From: a bacterium
Lineage (GTDB): Bacteria > Elusimicrobiota > Elusimicrobia > UBA1565 > UBA9628
Reading direction: 5' to 3'
DNA: 41,018 nucleotides
Assembly (NCBI GenBank): GCA_021783355.1
Contig: JAJXTZ010000003.1
Span: forward strand, 1 to 41,018
Shown piece after piece: positions 17,016 to 25,481 of the stretch (within the stretch, counting starts at the first letter, position 1; every line of letters begins with the position of its first letter). The position numbers and the translations under genes were made by a program. A model generated the notes under the pieces. It had not been told where the DNA came from, did no database searches, and worked only from the letters and a program-made list of their open reading frames with translations.

Positions 17016-18176
17016 ATGGCTGAATCGAAAACGAAGGCGAAAACGGACGCGCTGAAAGCGCGATTGGGCGCCCTGAAGGGTCTGGGGGAATTGTTCCTCG
17101 GTCCGCGGGACGTCGTGGCCGTCGACGTCGGGAGCTACGCGGTGAAGGTGGCGCTGCTGAAGCAGGAGGGCCCCTTCCTGCAGCTGAAAGCGTGGGGCCA
17201 TCTTCCCATCGGCGCCAAAGCCGAGGCGTCTCCCGACGAGCGCCGCGCCGCGGTCGTCAACTCCCTGCGGGCGTTCCTGATCGAGAAGGGCGTCAAAGTC
17301 CGCGAGGCCGCCACCTCCCTCTCCGGCAACGCGGTGATCGTGCGCTACGTGAAGTTCCCGCGCCTGACCCGGACCGAGCTGCAGGCCACGCTGGCCACCG
17401 AAGCCGAGCCCTTTATCCCTTTCGACATCAACGAAGTCCAGCTCGGCTTCCACATCCTCAGCGAGATCGTCGAGGAAGGCCAGAAAAAGATGGAGACCGT
17501 CCTGGTCGCCGCGAAGAAGGACCTGGTGTCCGCCCGCCTGGACGTCCTCCAGGGGGCGGGCTTCACTCCGGCGATCGTCGACGTGGACAGCTTCGCCCTG
17601 GAGAACGTCCACGAGAAGATCCGCGACCCCAAGGAGGGGCCGGGGGCGACCCTTTACCTTAATATCGGCCACATGGTGACCAATCTCTCCATCATCGAGA
17701 ACGGGGTGACGCGCGTCGTGCGCGACGTGTTCATCTCCGGGCAGACGATGACCAAGGCGATCGCCAAGGCCTTCCAGTGCGAGCCCGCGAAGGCCGACGA
17801 GCTCAAGAAGATCTTCGGCGTGATCGTGGACCCGGCCGAGAAGGAGAAGGCCCTGGCCGACGGCAACCGCGAGGCGCTCGGCGTCTCCCAGGCCATCGGG
17901 CAGGTCGCGCGCGACCTGGTCGGCGAGGTGCACCGTTCGGTGGATTTTTACCTGTCCCAGGGTCCGGACCGGGCGATCGGCCGCATCGTCCTGTCCGGGG
18001 GCTCGGCTCGGACCAAGAACCTGGACAAGCACCTGGCCGGGGAGCTCAAGGTCCCGGTGTCCGTCCTGGACCCGTTCTCGTTCGTTCGAGGCGCGGAGAC
18101 CGTTCCGGAGGAGCTCCGGTCCTCCTTCGGAGTGGCGGTGGGACTGGCCCTGCGCCGCAACCGGGATTGGGAATAG
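17016..18176 (+). CDS. pilM: Type IV pilus assembly protein PilM
   Basis: 386 aa; DVVAVDVGSYAVKVALLKQ...PFDINEVQLGFHIL...LYLNIGHMVTNLSIIENG...IVLSGGSARTKNLDKHLAGEL actin-like fold. Confidence 0.93.
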   Translation: MAESKTKAKTDALKARLGALKGLGELFLGPRDVVAVDVGSYAVKVALLKQEGPFLQLKAWGHLPIGAKAEASPDERRAAVVNSLRAFLIEKGVKVREAATSLSGNAVIVRYVKFPRLTRTELQATLATEAEPFIPFDINEVQLGFHILSEIVEEGQKKMETVLVAAKKDLVSARLDVLQGAGFTPAIVDVDSFALENVHEKIRDPKEGPGATLYLNIGHMVTNLSIIENGVTRVVRDVFISGQTMTKAIAKAFQCEPAKADELKKIFGVIVDPAEKEKALADGNREALGVSQAIGQVARDLVGEVHRSVDFYLSQGPDRAIGRIVLSGGSARTKNLDKHLAGELKVPVSVLDPFSFVRGAETVPEELRSSFGVAVGLALRRNRDWE

Positions 18177-18179
18177 GCG

Positions 18180-18728
18180 ATGATCAAGGTCAACCTCGTC
18201 CCCGCGGAGATCCTGGCCAAGGCGCGCCAGCGGCAGCTCCTGCTCCAGGCTTCCCTGTTGGGCGGCCTGCTGGTCATCGCGATGGCGCTGGTCTCGGTCG
18301 GACATTGGTTCGGCCTGCACCAGCTCAACAACGAGTACAAATACAAGGAATCCACCCTGCAGAAGCTCTCGGCGATCGTGTCCAAGGTGGAGGAGCTCGA
18401 GAAGGCGTCCAGCGCGGTGCGCGCCCGGCTGGGCGTCATCGACAGCCTGCTCAAGGGGCGCGCGTTCTATCCCCTGTTCTTGTCGGAATTCGCCGGCACC
18501 GTGCCCCCGGGCGTGACCGTCACGAACGTGACGACGGCCGTCCAGCCCGACGGGTCCTTGACGCTGGCCATCACCGCGACCGCCGGCAACAACGACGACA
18601 TCGCCGCCTGGCTGAGGACCCTGGGCGCCGACACCCATTTCTCGAAAGTGGAACTAGGGGCCGTCCACGCCAGCGGCAAGGACCGCTACGGATTCTCCAT
18701 CGGCGTCGGCTACGCGCTCAAGCTCTGA
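18180..18728 (+). CDS. pilN: Type IV pilus assembly protein PilN
   Basis: 182 aa; MIKVNLVPAEILAKARQRQ, single TM then periplasmic domain; position between pilM and pilO. Confidence 0.85.
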   Translation: MIKVNLVPAEILAKARQRQLLLQASLLGGLLVIAMALVSVGHWFGLHQLNNEYKYKESTLQKLSAIVSKVEELEKASSAVRARLGVIDSLLKGRAFYPLFLSEFAGTVPPGVTVTNVTTAVQPDGSLTLAITATAGNNDDIAAWLRTLGADTHFSKVELGAVHASGKDRYGFSIGVGYALKL

Positions 18729-18729
18729 C

Positions 18730-19275
18730 ATGGCCATCAAACTCACGAAGGAACAGCAGCAGTACGCGGGCGCGGGAGCGATCCTGTTCGCCATGCTGGG
18801 CTTCGTCTACGTGAAATTCTTCTGGCTGCCGATCTCCGAGAAGAAGGACGCCCTGACCGACCAGATCCAGCAGATCGACGGCAAGATCGCCAAAGCCAAG
18901 GCCGAGGCCTCCCGGCTCCAGCGCCTGCAGGACGAGCTTTCCACGCTGAACCGGCAGGCCGGCGAGGCCGAGAAGCGCCTGCCCAAGAGCAAGTCCGTGC
19001 CGGACATTCTGGTGTCCCTGTCGCGCTTGGCCGACCGCTACCACGTCTCGATCATCAGCTTCTCCCCGGGCCCCGAGAAGGCCCAGCAGTACTTCATCGA
19101 GCTCAGCTATCCGATGACTGTCCTGGGCACCTATCACGACGTCGGGCGCTTTCTGGCCGCGATCGCTTTGGAGGAGCGCATCTACAACGTGCGCGGCATC
19201 ACGCTCCCCGCCCCGGACTCCTCGGGCCGGATGACGGTGACGTTCACTCTCCTCTCTTACCAGTACAAAGGATGA
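18730..19275 (+). CDS. pilO: Type IV pilus assembly protein PilO
   Basis: 181 aa; N-terminal TM, coiled coil, VSIISFSPGPEKAQQYFIELSYPMTVLGTYHDVGRFLAAIALEERIYNV. Confidence 0.87.
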   Translation: MAIKLTKEQQQYAGAGAILFAMLGFVYVKFFWLPISEKKDALTDQIQQIDGKIAKAKAEASRLQRLQDELSTLNRQAGEAEKRLPKSKSVPDILVSLSRLADRYHVSIISFSPGPEKAQQYFIELSYPMTVLGTYHDVGRFLAAIALEERIYNVRGITLPAPDSSGRMTVTFTLLSYQYKG

Positions 19276-19754
19276 CCGCCCTCCTCGCCGCCGCCCTGCT
19301 CAGCGTCTCCGCCGCGGCCGCCGCGCCGGCGCCCCGGCCCGCGCCCGCGGGGCCGGTCGTCTCGACCCAGGCCCTCGCGGGCCTGAGCCTGAGCACCTAC
19401 ACGGTCTCGACCCTGTACACCGGGGACCGGTACCGCGACCCGTTCCTGGCGTCCTCCGCCGGCGGGGCCCGGGTCGCGCGCCGGACGGAGGGGCCGACGC
19501 AGGTGGACATCCACTCGCTGCAGCTCCACGGCATCATGCAGGACTCCTCCAGCGCGTTCGCCCTCTTCAGCGCGGACGACGGCACGACCTTGATCCTCCG
19601 CGGCGGCCGTCTGTACGACCCCGCGAACAAGCTCGTTCCCGGCATCACCGGCCACATCTGGATCAAGCGCAGGCGCGCCGACCTGATCACGGCCGACAAG
19701 GACGTTCAGATTTACAGCCTCGGCGCGGCCGACGGCGGCGACGAGGCGAAATGA
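19272..19754 (+). CDS. pilP: PilP-like pilus lipoprotein/periplasmic protein
   Basis: 160 aa; signal peptide, YRDPFLAS motif, SLQLHGIMQDSSSAFALFSADDGTTLILRGG; syntenic between pilO and pilQ. Confidence 0.7.
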   Translation: MTALLAAALLSVSAAAAAPAPRPAPAGPVVSTQALAGLSLSTYTVSTLYTGDRYRDPFLASSAGGARVARRTEGPTQVDIHSLQLHGIMQDSSSAFALFSADDGTTLILRGGRLYDPANKLVPGITGHIWIKRRRADLITADKDVQIYSLGAADGGDEAK

Positions 19755-22045
19755 ACCGAGCCAAGGACGGCCTGCGGGAGACGACCATGACCACGCGTGA
19801 CCTTTTGAAGAAGACGACGGCGGCGCTGCTCGCGGCGGCGCTGCTCGTCCCGCAAGGGGCCGTCGCCGCGGCCGCGGCCGAGGCGGCCGCCCCGGTCAAG
19901 AGCGCCGCGAAGCCCGCGGCGGTCAAGGCCGGCCCGGTCCTTGCCGTCTACGACGGCGTCGCGGTGAGCGACGACTTCGTCGCCGTCCGTCTGAGCAGCG
20001 CGGTGCCCTACAACAGCTTCCTGACCCGCACCCCTCCCCGCCTGGTTCTGGAGCTCCTCGACACCAGGCACGCGGCGAGGGTCCGTTCCGTCCCCGGCAA
20101 GGGCAAGTACCTGCTCCGCGTCCGCTCGGCGCAGTTCGAGCGCTCGCCGCGCATGATCACCCGCGTCGTGCTGGACCTGGCCCGCCTGGCGGGCTACAAG
20201 GTCGAGGCGATGAAGGGCGGCCTCGGCGTCCGGCTGATCGGCGGCGCGGACGAGGCCTCCGCGCCCGCTGCGGCGGCGAAGACGGCGGCCGCCCCGGTCG
20301 CCGCGCCGGAACCGACGGCCGCATCGCGGCCGGCGTCCATCCTGACGAAGCCGGCGCCCCAGCCGGCCGTCGCCCGCGCGCCCGCTCCGGTCCCCGCCGC
20401 CAAGCCGACGGCGGCCGCTCCGGCGATCGCGCCCAAGCCCGTGGCCGCCGCTCCCAAGCCCAAGCCCGCGCCCGCCGTCGCCCGCGCGGCGGCTCCCGCG
20501 CGTCCCGTCGTGAAGATCCCGGCGCCGGTTCGGGAACCCGCGGCCGCGGCGCCCGCGCCGAAGCATCCTCGCGACGGATCCGCGATGGCGGCGTTCCGCC
20601 GCGCCGGTCTCGTCGGGCGCATGAACACCGAGCTGGCCGCGGCCGTCCAGGCCGAGGACGCCAGCAAGGGGGCGGTCAAGATCCCGGCCGGGGACGATTC
20701 CAGTTCCGAGGGCGAGCGCCGGCTCGGCGGCCGCATCTACCGCGACCTGCTCAGCCGCCTGCCGAAGGACCGGGTCTCCCTGGACTTCGACAACACCGAC
20801 ATCCGCGACGTCCTCAAGCTGATGGCGGCCAAGGCGCGCATCAACATCATCTACGGCCCGGACGTCACCGGAACGCTCTCCCTGCACCTGACGCGCGTCC
20901 CCTTCGACGACGCCTTCCGCACGGTCCTGTCCATGATGGGGCTGACCACCGACCAGGTGGGCAGCAGCGTCCTGCGCGTGATCACCCCCGCGGCCCTGAC
21001 CGCGCAGCGCACCTCCGGGAGCGCGATCACGAAGGTCATCCCGCTCAACTACGCGAAGGCCTCGGACGTGAAGACGACCATCGACCAGGTGCGCACGGCC
21101 GAGGGGCGCACCGGCTCCTCGAGCGTGGACGCGAAGACCAACTCGATCATCGTGACCGAGTCGCTGGAGGGGCTGGCCGCCACGCAGAACCTCATCGCCC
21201 AGCTCGACCAGCGGCCGCGCCAGGTCCTCATCGAGGCCAAGCTCATCGAGGTCAACGAGAACTCCGGCTTCAACTACGGCATCCAGTGGGACGCCTTCAG
21301 CCAGGAGTCGGGCGCGATCGGCGGCAAGCAGGGCACCACGCTGATCGGATCGTCCGCGGGCCTCATCGGCCCGGCGCTCAACAACCCGCTCAACGGGAAC
21401 GCGATCCAGACCAACGTGACCGCGGCCGGCGGCGTCGGGGCCGGCGGCCGGGGCACCGGCGTGAACCTGGCCGCGGACAAGATCTTCGGCGCGCTGACCT
21501 TGGGCCGGATCACCAACAACTACCTGCTCAACGCGACCATCACGGCCGCGGCCTCGGAGGGCAAGGCCAAGGTGCTCTCGGACCCGAAGATTACCACCCT
21601 CAACAACCAGGCGGCCAACATCAACGTCACCACGCAGATCCCGTACGTGACCTCGAACGTGGCCTCGACCGGGGTGACGACCCAGCAGGTCTCGTACGTG
21701 ACGACCGGCATCCAGCTGACGGTGACGCCCAGCATCAACGCCGACGGGCGCATCCTGCTGCAGATCAACCCGAACGTCAGCCAGCCGTCGGTCACCGCCG
21801 CGGGCAGCTCGCTCACCGGCGCGCCGGCCGTGGACTCGCGCAACGCCAACACCACGGTCCTCGTGCGCGACGGCGAGACCATCGTCATCGGCGGCTTGAT
21901 CAGCGACAGCCTGCAGGACACCATCGCGAAGATCCCGCTCCTCGGGGACATCCCGATCCTGGGCTGGCTCTTCAAGAAAAAGTCCAAGACTCGCGTGCGC
22001 AACGAGCTGCTGATCTTCGTCACGACGCGCATCCTCCCCGACTGA
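19751..22045 (+). CDS. pilQ: Type IV pilus secretin PilQ with AMIN domain and Ala/Pro/Lys linker
   Basis: 764 aa; AMIN-like N-terminus, A/P-rich linker, secretin N domains (VSLDFDNTDIRDVLKLMAAKARINIIYGPDVTGTLSL) and secretin core (VLVRDGETIVIGGLISDSLQDTIAKIPLLGDIPILGWLFKKK). Confidence 0.95.
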   Translation: MNRAKDGLRETTMTTRDLLKKTTAALLAAALLVPQGAVAAAAAEAAAPVKSAAKPAAVKAGPVLAVYDGVAVSDDFVAVRLSSAVPYNSFLTRTPPRLVLELLDTRHAARVRSVPGKGKYLLRVRSAQFERSPRMITRVVLDLARLAGYKVEAMKGGLGVRLIGGADEASAPAAAAKTAAAPVAAPEPTAASRPASILTKPAPQPAVARAPAPVPAAKPTAAAPAIAPKPVAAAPKPKPAPAVARAAAPARPVVKIPAPVREPAAAAPAPKHPRDGSAMAAFRRAGLVGRMNTELAAAVQAEDASKGAVKIPAGDDSSSEGERRLGGRIYRDLLSRLPKDRVSLDFDNTDIRDVLKLMAAKARINIIYGPDVTGTLSLHLTRVPFDDAFRTVLSMMGLTTDQVGSSVLRVITPAALTAQRTSGSAITKVIPLNYAKASDVKTTIDQVRTAEGRTGSSSVDAKTNSIIVTESLEGLAATQNLIAQLDQRPRQVLIEAKLIEVNENSGFNYGIQWDAFSQESGAIGGKQGTTLIGSSAGLIGPALNNPLNGNAIQTNVTAAGGVGAGGRGTGVNLAADKIFGALTLGRITNNYLLNATITAAASEGKAKVLSDPKITTLNNQAANINVTTQIPYVTSNVASTGVTTQQVSYVTTGIQLTVTPSINADGRILLQINPNVSQPSVTAAGSSLTGAPAVDSRNANTTVLVRDGETIVIGGLISDSLQDTIAKIPLLGDIPILGWLFKKKSKTRVRNELLIFVTTRILPD

Positions 22046-22049
22046 GCGC

Positions 22050-23516
22050 GTGCTCGCGGTCCTGGTCGGCGTCCAGCTGGCGGCGGGACTGCTGCTGCGG
22101 GGCGCCTGGGACCTGTGGGCGCAGTCGGCCGTCCTCCTCCTGCTGATCGCCGGGACGGCCGTCTGGCTGATGCTGGGCTTGGCGCGCGGGCGCGTCCCGC
22201 TGCCCTCCTCGCGGCCGGCGGCGTGGGCCGCCGCGTTGATCCTGCTGTCCCTCGTCTCGGCGCGCTTCGGCGCCGTCCCCGTCTACTCCCTGCCCGCCTG
22301 GGCCGCGGCGGCGGCGGGGCTGTGGCTGATCCCCGCGGCGACCCTCTTGTCGCCGCGCGACCGCGACTGGGTCGAGGAGGCGGTGCGCGCCGCCGCGTGG
22401 CTGCTGGTCCTTCTGGCCGTCTATCAGCGCCTGCACGGCGAGCCGCGTCCGCCGTCGGCTCTGCTCAATCAGAACGTCTTCGCCGGAGCGATCCTGCTCC
22501 TGCTCCCGGTCTCGGTGCGGCGGGGCGACGGCTTCCTCGCCGCGGGCCTGCTGCTCTGCCTGTGGTGGACCCGCTCGGTCGGGGCGTGGCTCGGGCTGGC
22601 GGGGGCGCTGCTCCTGCACCGCCGCGCGGTCGGGGCGGCGGCGTTCTGGGCCGGCGCGGCGGCCGGTCTCGCCGGCCTCATCGCGGCGTACGCCAAGCTC
22701 CAGTCCCCCGAGGTCCTCCATCGCCTGGCCTGGTGGTCCGCGGCCTGGCGGATGTCGGCGGGAGCGCCGTGGCTGGGCCTGGGACCCGGGTCCTACGCCT
22801 ATGCCCTGCCCGCCTTCGTCGCCGTGCGCCCGGAGCTGTATTCGCTGTTCGCCCATCAGCATTTTCTCGAGACCGCGGCCGAGCGGGGCTGGCCGTATCT
22901 TCTTCTCTGGGTCGCGGGGCTGGCCGCCCTCCTGCGCCGGGCGGAGCCCGGCAAGCGCTTCGGGCCGGTCGCGATCCTGATCCACGGCCTCTTCGACTAC
23001 GCCCTGAGCGTGCCCGGCGTCTTCTGGCTCTTCTGCCTGTCCTTGGCCTGGTCCCTGCCGCAGTCGAACGAGGCCGAGCCGCTGCGCGCCGGGCGCAAAT
23101 TGCCGGCGGCCGCGCTGACCCTCTTGCTCGCCGTCGGGGCGTCGTCGTGGGTGCTGGGCAACTGGCGCGCCGACCGCCTGCGCGCGCGCGCCGCGGCGGC
23201 CCTCTCGAGCGGAGGCGACCCCGCGGCGGCGGAGGCGGACCTGCGCGCCTCCGAGGCCGTGCGTCCGGACCCGGAGGCATCGCGCCTGCTCGCGATCCTG
23301 GCGCTGTCGCGCGCCGCGCGCAGCCCCGAGCCGCGCCGCGACTTGGAGAGCGCGGCCGGGGACTTGGAGCGCGCCGCGGCGCTGGATCCGTACCGCGCGT
23401 CCAATTGGAGCCTCCTGGAGGCCGTGTACCGCAAGATGGGCCGCCCGGGCGCCGCGCGCGAGGCCCTCGAGCGCGGCGCGCGCACCTGTCCGTCCCTGCG
23501 CGCGGAAGGGGCATGA
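22050..23516 (+). CDS. O-antigen ligase/polymerase (Wzy_C-type) membrane protein with C-terminal repeat (TPR-like) region
   Basis: 488 aa multi-TM; WLGLGPGSYAYALP...LFAHQHFLETAAERGWPYLLLW matches the Wzy_C pattern; C-terminal helical repeats (LERAAALDPYRASNWSLLEAVYRKMGRPGAAREALERG). GTG start. Confidence 0.82.
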   Translation: MLAVLVGVQLAAGLLLRGAWDLWAQSAVLLLLIAGTAVWLMLGLARGRVPLPSSRPAAWAAALILLSLVSARFGAVPVYSLPAWAAAAAGLWLIPAATLLSPRDRDWVEEAVRAAAWLLVLLAVYQRLHGEPRPPSALLNQNVFAGAILLLLPVSVRRGDGFLAAGLLLCLWWTRSVGAWLGLAGALLLHRRAVGAAAFWAGAAAGLAGLIAAYAKLQSPEVLHRLAWWSAAWRMSAGAPWLGLGPGSYAYALPAFVAVRPELYSLFAHQHFLETAAERGWPYLLLWVAGLAALLRRAEPGKRFGPVAILIHGLFDYALSVPGVFWLFCLSLAWSLPQSNEAEPLRAGRKLPAAALTLLLAVGASSWVLGNWRADRLRARAAAALSSGGDPAAAEADLRASEAVRPDPEASRLLAILALSRAARSPEPRRDLESAAGDLERAAALDPYRASNWSLLEAVYRKMGRPGAAREALERGARTCPSLRAEGA

Positions 23517-25477
23517 GCCGCGAGGCCGGGCCCGGCCCGGAGGCCGTCGCGGCCGCGGCGCTGGCCGGGGCCGTCGCCCTCTTCTTCGCCCCGCTCTGGC
23601 TGGCCGGCCGCAGCCCGTTCTGGGGGGACCTGACCTACCTGCACCAGGCCTGGCGCGCGTCGCCGGCCCAGCAGATCCAGGCCGGGCGGCCGCCGCTGTG
23701 GGAGCCGTCCTTGTACCTGGGCATGCCGATGGCGGCCTCCCAGCAGGGCGGCCTGTTCTATCCGCTGACCGTGCTGTACTACCTCTTCGGCTTCGCGACG
23801 GCCACGGCTCTGTTCCAGGCCCTGCACTACTTCCTCGCCGCCTGGCTCACCGCGCTGTGGCTGCGCTCGCTGCGCCTGTCGTGGGGCGCCAGCGCCGGGG
23901 GCGGGCTCTCGCTCGCCTTCGGCGGGGTGATGATCAGCCGCCTGCCGTTCCTGAACCACCTGGCGGTCCTGGCCTGGGCGCCCGCGCTGGCCTTGCTCTT
24001 CCGCCGCCCGGCCGCTCTGGCCGGAGTCTTGTCGTTGATGTTCCTGGCGGGATATCCGGCGTTCCTGCCGGGCGCGGCGGCCGCGGCCTGGGGGCTGGCG
24101 CTGGCCCTGCGCGCGCGGGGCGCGCCAGGACCCGCGTCCTGGGCGCGGGCCTGGACCGGGGCCGCGGCGCTGGCTCTGGCGCTGTGCGCCGTCCAGCTCT
24201 GGCCCGCGCTGGAGCTGGCGCTGCGCTCGCACCGCGCGGCGGGGCTGGCTCCGGAGGAGATCCTGCGCTGGGGCTTCTCCCCGGCGGACCTGCGCCAATG
24301 GGTGTCTCCGTTCCTGGTTCCCCTCTCGCGCTTCCGCCCCGCCGTCGAGTGGTGGAAGTGCGTCTATCTCGGCCTCGCCGCTTCGGCCGCGGCCGCGTGG
24401 GGGCTGGCCCTCCTGCCGCGCCGCCGCGCGGCGGGACTGGCGCTCCTGCTGACGGCGACGGCCGTGCTCATCCTCGGCGGCTCCGACCCGCTCTCGCGTC
24501 TGCTGTGGACGGCGCCGGGCAGCCCCCTGCGCCTGGTGCGCTACCCGGGCAACCTGTCCTACCTGGCGCTGCTGCCGCTGGCCGCGCTCGTCGGCGCCGG
24601 GCTGTCGCGCGCGCGTCTCGCGCCGGCGTGGACCGCGCTGATGCTGGCGGAGTTGGCCGTGTTCGGCTGGCGCTCCACGCCGACCGCGCCGCGCGCCCTC
24701 TTCACCGACGCCGGGCCGCTGGTGCGCGACCTGCAGGCGCGCCAGGACGGAGCGCGCTACCTGATCTCCCCGCGCGCGCTGGAGGCCTCCCGCGGCCGCG
24801 GCGTCGCGGACTGGAAGACGCGCCTCTACGGCCTGACCAACGCGCCTTACCGCCTGCGTTCCGTCGGGAACTTCGGCGAGCCCTTGGTCCCGCAGTCGAA
24901 CTACGAGTTCATGGACCGCGTGTACCGCGCGCGGGACGCCGCGGAGGCGGCCGCGTGGATGCCGTGGGCGGGAGCCTCGCGCCTGCTCACCCCGGAGCCC
25001 CCGCCGCCCACGCCGCTGCTCGTCCCCGAGGGGCGCGAGCTCTGGAGCGTCTCGCGCTCCGCGCGTCCCGTCGCGCTGGCCTATCTGCTGTCCCCGGAGG
25101 CGGGCGCGGCCCTGCCCGCGGCCCTGCCCGCCGCCGCGCCGCGTCCCGAGGGCGCGCCGCTCGCCGAGGTCCGCCCGCGCGCGGACCGCTTTTCGGTCTC
25201 CGGGGAGGGCGCCGGCTGGGTCTTCCTCGCCGAGCCGCGCTATCCGGGCTGGCGGGCGACCCTCGAGACGCCGCGCGGCGAGGGTCGCGTCCGACCCCTG
25301 CCCGCCTTGGGGCCTTTCCAAAAAGTCCCCGTCCCCGAGGGGCCTTGGACCCTGCGCTTCCGGTACGATCCCGCGTCGTGGCGCGGCGGCGTCCTCGTCA
25401 CCCTGCTCGCGTTGCTGGCCTTCGGCGGGTATTGGTATGATGGCCTCGTTCGCGGCGACGCCGGCGCGATCATCTGA
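23513..25477 (+). CDS. YfhO-like multi-TM membrane protein (copy 1)
   Basis: 655 aa from ATG 23513; WGDLTYLHQAWRA...RPPLWEPSLYLGMPMAASQQGGLFYPLTVLYYLFG and C-terminal RYPGWRATLE...FRYDPASWRGGV are typical of YfhO-family proteins. Confidence 0.78.
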   Translation: MSREAGPGPEAVAAAALAGAVALFFAPLWLAGRSPFWGDLTYLHQAWRASPAQQIQAGRPPLWEPSLYLGMPMAASQQGGLFYPLTVLYYLFGFATATALFQALHYFLAAWLTALWLRSLRLSWGASAGGGLSLAFGGVMISRLPFLNHLAVLAWAPALALLFRRPAALAGVLSLMFLAGYPAFLPGAAAAAWGLALALRARGAPGPASWARAWTGAAALALALCAVQLWPALELALRSHRAAGLAPEEILRWGFSPADLRQWVSPFLVPLSRFRPAVEWWKCVYLGLAASAAAAWGLALLPRRRAAGLALLLTATAVLILGGSDPLSRLLWTAPGSPLRLVRYPGNLSYLALLPLAALVGAGLSRARLAPAWTALMLAELAVFGWRSTPTAPRALFTDAGPLVRDLQARQDGARYLISPRALEASRGRGVADWKTRLYGLTNAPYRLRSVGNFGEPLVPQSNYEFMDRVYRARDAAEAAAWMPWAGASRLLTPEPPPPTPLLVPEGRELWSVSRSARPVALAYLLSPEAGAALPAALPAAAPRPEGAPLAEVRPRADRFSVSGEGAGWVFLAEPRYPGWRATLETPRGEGRVRPLPALGPFQKVPVPEGPWTLRFRYDPASWRGGVLVTLLALLAFGGYWYDGLVRGDAGAII

Positions 25478-25481
25478 CCAC

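Noticed and set aside
17013-18638. 541-aa minus-strand ORF opposite pilM/pilN
   Set aside because: Shadow ORF of conserved pil genes; no domain signals.
20257-20580. Ala/Pro/Lys-rich stretch in pilQ as a tandem DNA repeat
   Set aside because: No regular repeat unit at the DNA level; reads as an ordinary low-complexity linker between AMIN and secretin domains.
25437-25481. Upstream ATG start for the second YfhO-like gene, with TATGATG resembling a -10 box
   Set aside because: Would add a non-conserved 15-aa leader overlapping the previous gene; ATG 25482 gives a better N-terminus directly before the first TM segment.
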